Source: an uncultured Eubacteriales bacterium (lineage in GTDB: Bacteria > Bacillota > Clostridia > Monoglobales > Monoglobaceae). Taken from it: a stretch of 8,822 nucleotides of DNA. The notes beneath the pieces are model-generated. The model was not told where the DNA came from. It did not search any database and was given only the letters and a program-made list of their open reading frames with translations. Shown piece after piece: positions 7,367-8,822 of this stretch (the stretch's first letter is position 1; each line of letters starts with the position of its first letter). A program made the translations under genes and the position numbers. The stretch lies in contig CATWQA010000057.1 in NCBI GenBank assembly GCA_958352815.1, positions 1-8,822 of the forward strand, written 5' to 3'.

Positions 7367-7790
7367 ATGTCAAGACAAATCAAAAAATACGCATTAAATG
7401 CAATTATTAGTATTTTCATATACCTCTGTCAGGTCTGTTTTTCAAAGTATTAAATTTCTGCGCAAAAAGACTTGCCCCATTTGTCCATAAAAACATGTGA
7501 CAGTGGATTTCTCAGGGCATTCCGATATAGTTCTTCCAAAATATAAAACCATAATATTTGTAAATGGTTATTTTTGGCATATGCATAATTGTAAAGATTT
7601 TCTACTGCCAAAATTGACTTGGAATATTGGAGACCTAAACTTGAGCAGAATAAGGCTCGTTACTTAAAAAATATAGGTGAATTACAGCCCAAAAGTTGGA
7701 ACGTAGTTATAATATGGGAGTGCGAATTAAAAACAGCTACAGATAGAAAAGTTAAGAATGGAACAGCTTATACAAGAAATTAAATCATAA
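7367..7790 (+). pseudogene. vsr: Decayed vsr, very short patch mismatch-repair endonuclease
   Basis: Intact Vsr nicks DNA beside T:G mismatches created by deamination at Dcm methylation sites. Pieces of the family are readable in changing frames. They include SKNTH near the start (about 7380-7394), SDIVLPKYKTIIFVNGYFWH (7521-7580) and MHNCKDFLLPK (7581-7613). A one-base shift in the four-A run at 7610-7613 leads to EYWRPKLEQNKARYLKNIGE, then QPKSWNVVIIWECELKTATDRKV. A second shift near 7754 gives the natural end, RMEQLIQEIKS, with its stop at 7788-7790. In-frame stops also occur near 7395 and 7485, and the N-terminal third aligns poorly. The first zinc-ligand cysteine (GCFWH in the family) is tyrosine here. 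The gene is clearly dead. No dcm-type methyltransferase partner is visible. Vsr genes often travel with restriction-modification or mobile elements, which fits the neighbouring sigma-like gene. Confidence 0.85.
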
Positions 7791-7818
7791 AAACCGTAAT
7801 CATTTGACTACGGCTTTT
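7789..7818. terminator. Bidirectional intrinsic terminator
   Basis: CCGTA (7794-7798) pairs with TACGG (7809-7813) around a ten-base loop. On the minus strand it is followed by five Ts (7793-7789), serving the sigma-like gene that ends at 7845. On the plus strand CTTTT (7814-7818) follows, serving the vsr remnant. The stem is short, so strength is uncertain. Confidence 0.6.
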
Positions 7819-7838
7819 ACGTTTGTATAAAGTTAAGC

Positions 7839-7858
7839 GGCATATTAAAGTATGCCGT
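7839..7858 (-). repeat. Hairpin over the stop codon of the sigma-like gene
   Basis: CGGCATA (7839-7845) pairs with TATGCCG (7852-7858), a perfect seven-base stem with a six-base loop that covers the TAA at 7847-7845. No T-run follows directly. It may protect the 3' end of the message or act with the terminator just downstream. Confidence 0.45.
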
Positions 7859-8513
7859 AAAGATTATAATATCTTTGACGAATACTTGCCTTTCGGTGAT
7901 TGATAGTTCCTCTGCCGATACCGAGTTCGGCACAGACTTCGGTTTGTCTCATTCCGTTCATATAGCAGTTCAGGATTGCAAGTTCCAGCGCGGATAACTG
8001 CAAAGCGCTTACGAGTTCATCGTATTTGCTGTAATCGGTCTGTTCTTGTTCAAAATGGTTGACGGGATCCATAGGTAGCGCTTTATAGTCCGTAAAATCT
8101 ATGTATTCGATTGCGCCGTGTCTGTCGGAGCGGTTGCGCAAGCTATCGATGAATCTGTCTACCTCACGATAACACGCAAGTTTAATGGTAAATTCCTTGC
8201 CGCGTTTGTCTTTACCGCAAATCTCGGATACCTTTCTGCCGGCGTACTGATACAGAAAGCAGATAGCGGTCTGTGCCACGTCATAGCCGTCCGATACGAT
8301 ATAATCTATCTCGCTCATATGGTGCAGATCTTTGATGAGACCGATATACAATCTGTCTGCAACTTTCATATCAAACTTCTTTACGGTGCGGAGCGCCTGT
8401 AAAGCGATCATCTCACCCATAAGTTTAACGTTTTCGGCAGAGATAGGTTCGGCGAATAATTCGCCTTCGTTACGGTACTTTCCGTTTGAGAACTTTGTTA
8501 CCAACATTTCCAT
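7845..8513 (-). CDS. Sigma-70 region-4-like helix-turn-helix protein, mobile-element type
   Basis: This 222-residue protein ends in a helix-turn-helix like sigma factor region 4 (about 173-216; LSALELAILNCYMNGMRQTEVCAELGIGRGTINHRKASI). The N-terminal two thirds show no canonical sigma region 2. They are mostly helical-looking, with SDGYDVAQTAICFLYQY at 74-90, then a basic stretch (about 92-112) and CYREVDRFIDSLRNR at 114-128. From memory, proteins of this shape are common in integrative conjugative elements and prophages of Clostridia, where they may regulate transfer or excision genes; that role is inference. The ATG at 8513 has a strong GGAGGTG at the right distance; the Met at residue 3 is a weaker alternative. 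The gene stands alone, with a terminator-like hairpin upstream and a terminator downstream. It is a DNA-binding protein with good confidence, but its target is unknown. Confidence 0.7.
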   Translation of the reverse strand: MEMLVTKFSNGKYRNEGELFAEPISAENVKLMGEMIALQALRTVKKFDMKVADRLYIGLIKDLHHMSEIDYIVSDGYDVAQTAICFLYQYAGRKVSEICGKDKRGKEFTIKLACYREVDRFIDSLRNRSDRHGAIEYIDFTDYKALPMDPVNHFEQEQTDYSKYDELVSALQLSALELAILNCYMNGMRQTEVCAELGIGRGTINHRKASIRQRYYNLYGIL

Positions 8514-8671
8514 TTTGAGTTACACCTCCGAATTGATTTGCCTTTTTCGGCAAGAGGCGAAGATGCATAGGACGGTAAATATCAGTGCACTAAATAGCAA
8601 GTGTGCGGAAGTCAACGGGACAAAGACAAAATCGTTGCGTACAGGTCAAAAAATGCCTCATAAACAGCAAA

Positions 8672-8707
8672 AGAGCCGAGCGAGGAATAAATTCCTTACT
8701 CGGCTCT
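8672..8707 (-). terminator. Intrinsic terminator upstream of the sigma-like gene
   Basis: AGAGCCGAG (8672-8680) and CTCGGCTCT (8699-8707) form a perfect nine-base stem, with a second inner stem AGGAAT (8683-8688) / ATTCCT (8691-8696). On the minus strand a TTTT run follows the stem, so it would stop transcription coming from the right before the sigma-like gene, or act as an attenuator for it. Confidence 0.7.
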
Positions 8708-8786
8708 AAAAGTTATTATAGATGGCGTTTTAAGCGACGATTTTGCGGCCGTTGACGTCCGCGAGGGACTATGCAAAACTAAGCCT

Positions 8787-8816
8787 CCCGAAAAAGCAAA
8801 TTCGGAGGGCTACTTC
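8787..8816 (-). terminator. Second terminator-like hairpin near the right edge
   Basis: GCCTCCCGAA and TTCGGAGGGC are nearly complementary (one G-T pair, one mismatch) around an eight-base loop, roughly 8783-8810, followed on the minus strand by TTAGTTTT. It probably ends a minus-strand gene lying beyond the window. Confidence 0.45.
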
Positions 8817-8822
8817 AATCGG

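Larger units (their letters stand above)
8514..8822. other. Gene-poor stretch upstream of the sigma-like gene
   Basis: Apart from the ribosome binding site of the sigma-like gene (8523-8529) and the two hairpins, no convincing gene is seen. A 31-codon minus-strand frame (8520-8615, possible TTG start) would encode one hydrophobic helix but has no ribosome binding site. Near 8745 a TATAAT lies on the minus strand without a good -35 partner. Confidence 0.4.

Noticed and set aside
8332..8709. Plus-strand 125-residue frame opposite the start of the sigma-like gene
   Set aside because: It runs antisense through a gene with a strong ribosome binding site and clear domain, then through a terminator hairpin; no motif was recognised.
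1..8822. CRISPR arrays, tRNA or rRNA genes
   Set aside because: No spaced direct repeats of CRISPR type, no tRNA cloverleaf and no rRNA-like sequence were recognised on either strand.

Overview
This window looks like a stretch of chromosome from an anaerobic, mid-to-low GC Gram-positive bacterium of the Clostridia, probably gut-associated. Three things point that way: strong AGGAGG-type ribosome binding sites, near-consensus SigA promoters (TTGAAA-N17-TATAAT), and a large surface lipoprotein built from an InlB/Listeria-Bacteroides repeat plus lectin-like modules. The species cannot be named from the sequence.

Layout. Almost everything that codes lies on the minus strand, so the window reads right to left. 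On the right (about 7845-8822) is a mobile-element-flavoured piece: an orphan sigma-factor-like helix-turn-helix protein preceded by two hairpins, one of them a good intrinsic terminator. Next comes a wrecked plus-strand vsr gene (mismatch endonuclease, 7367-7790), which has several frameshifts and stops and shares a two-way terminator with the sigma-like gene. Then comes an AraC-family regulator (7111-6240), broken in two reading frames by one missing A in an A-run.

Downstream of the regulator, a near-consensus promoter with a nested inverted/direct repeat just upstream drives an apparent four-gene operon: (1) a class I aldolase of the dihydrodipicolinate synthase / N-acetylneuraminate lyase superfamily, (2) an 852-residue multidomain secreted lipoprotein, (3) a nucleoside hydrolase that starts at TTG, and (4) a cytoplasmic sialidase-like (Asp-box) beta-propeller. 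Gaps are 34, 22 and 114 bases. A long imperfect cruciform-like inverted repeat (26-93) lies beyond the operon's last gene.

How they may work together. The first guess is a sialic-acid catabolic operon under AraC control, with the lipoprotein capturing a host or dietary glycan at the surface and three cytoplasmic enzymes processing the product. Two details argue against canonical sialic acid use. The aldolase lacks the usual GxxGE substrate-carboxylate motif and the acidic pair that marks N-acetylneuraminate lyase. The propeller lacks the arginine of the sialidase RIP motif. The nucleoside hydrolase is also an unusual partner. The operon may act on a related but different keto-deoxy sugar or an N-glycosidic conjugate; this is inference. 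No transporter is present in the window.
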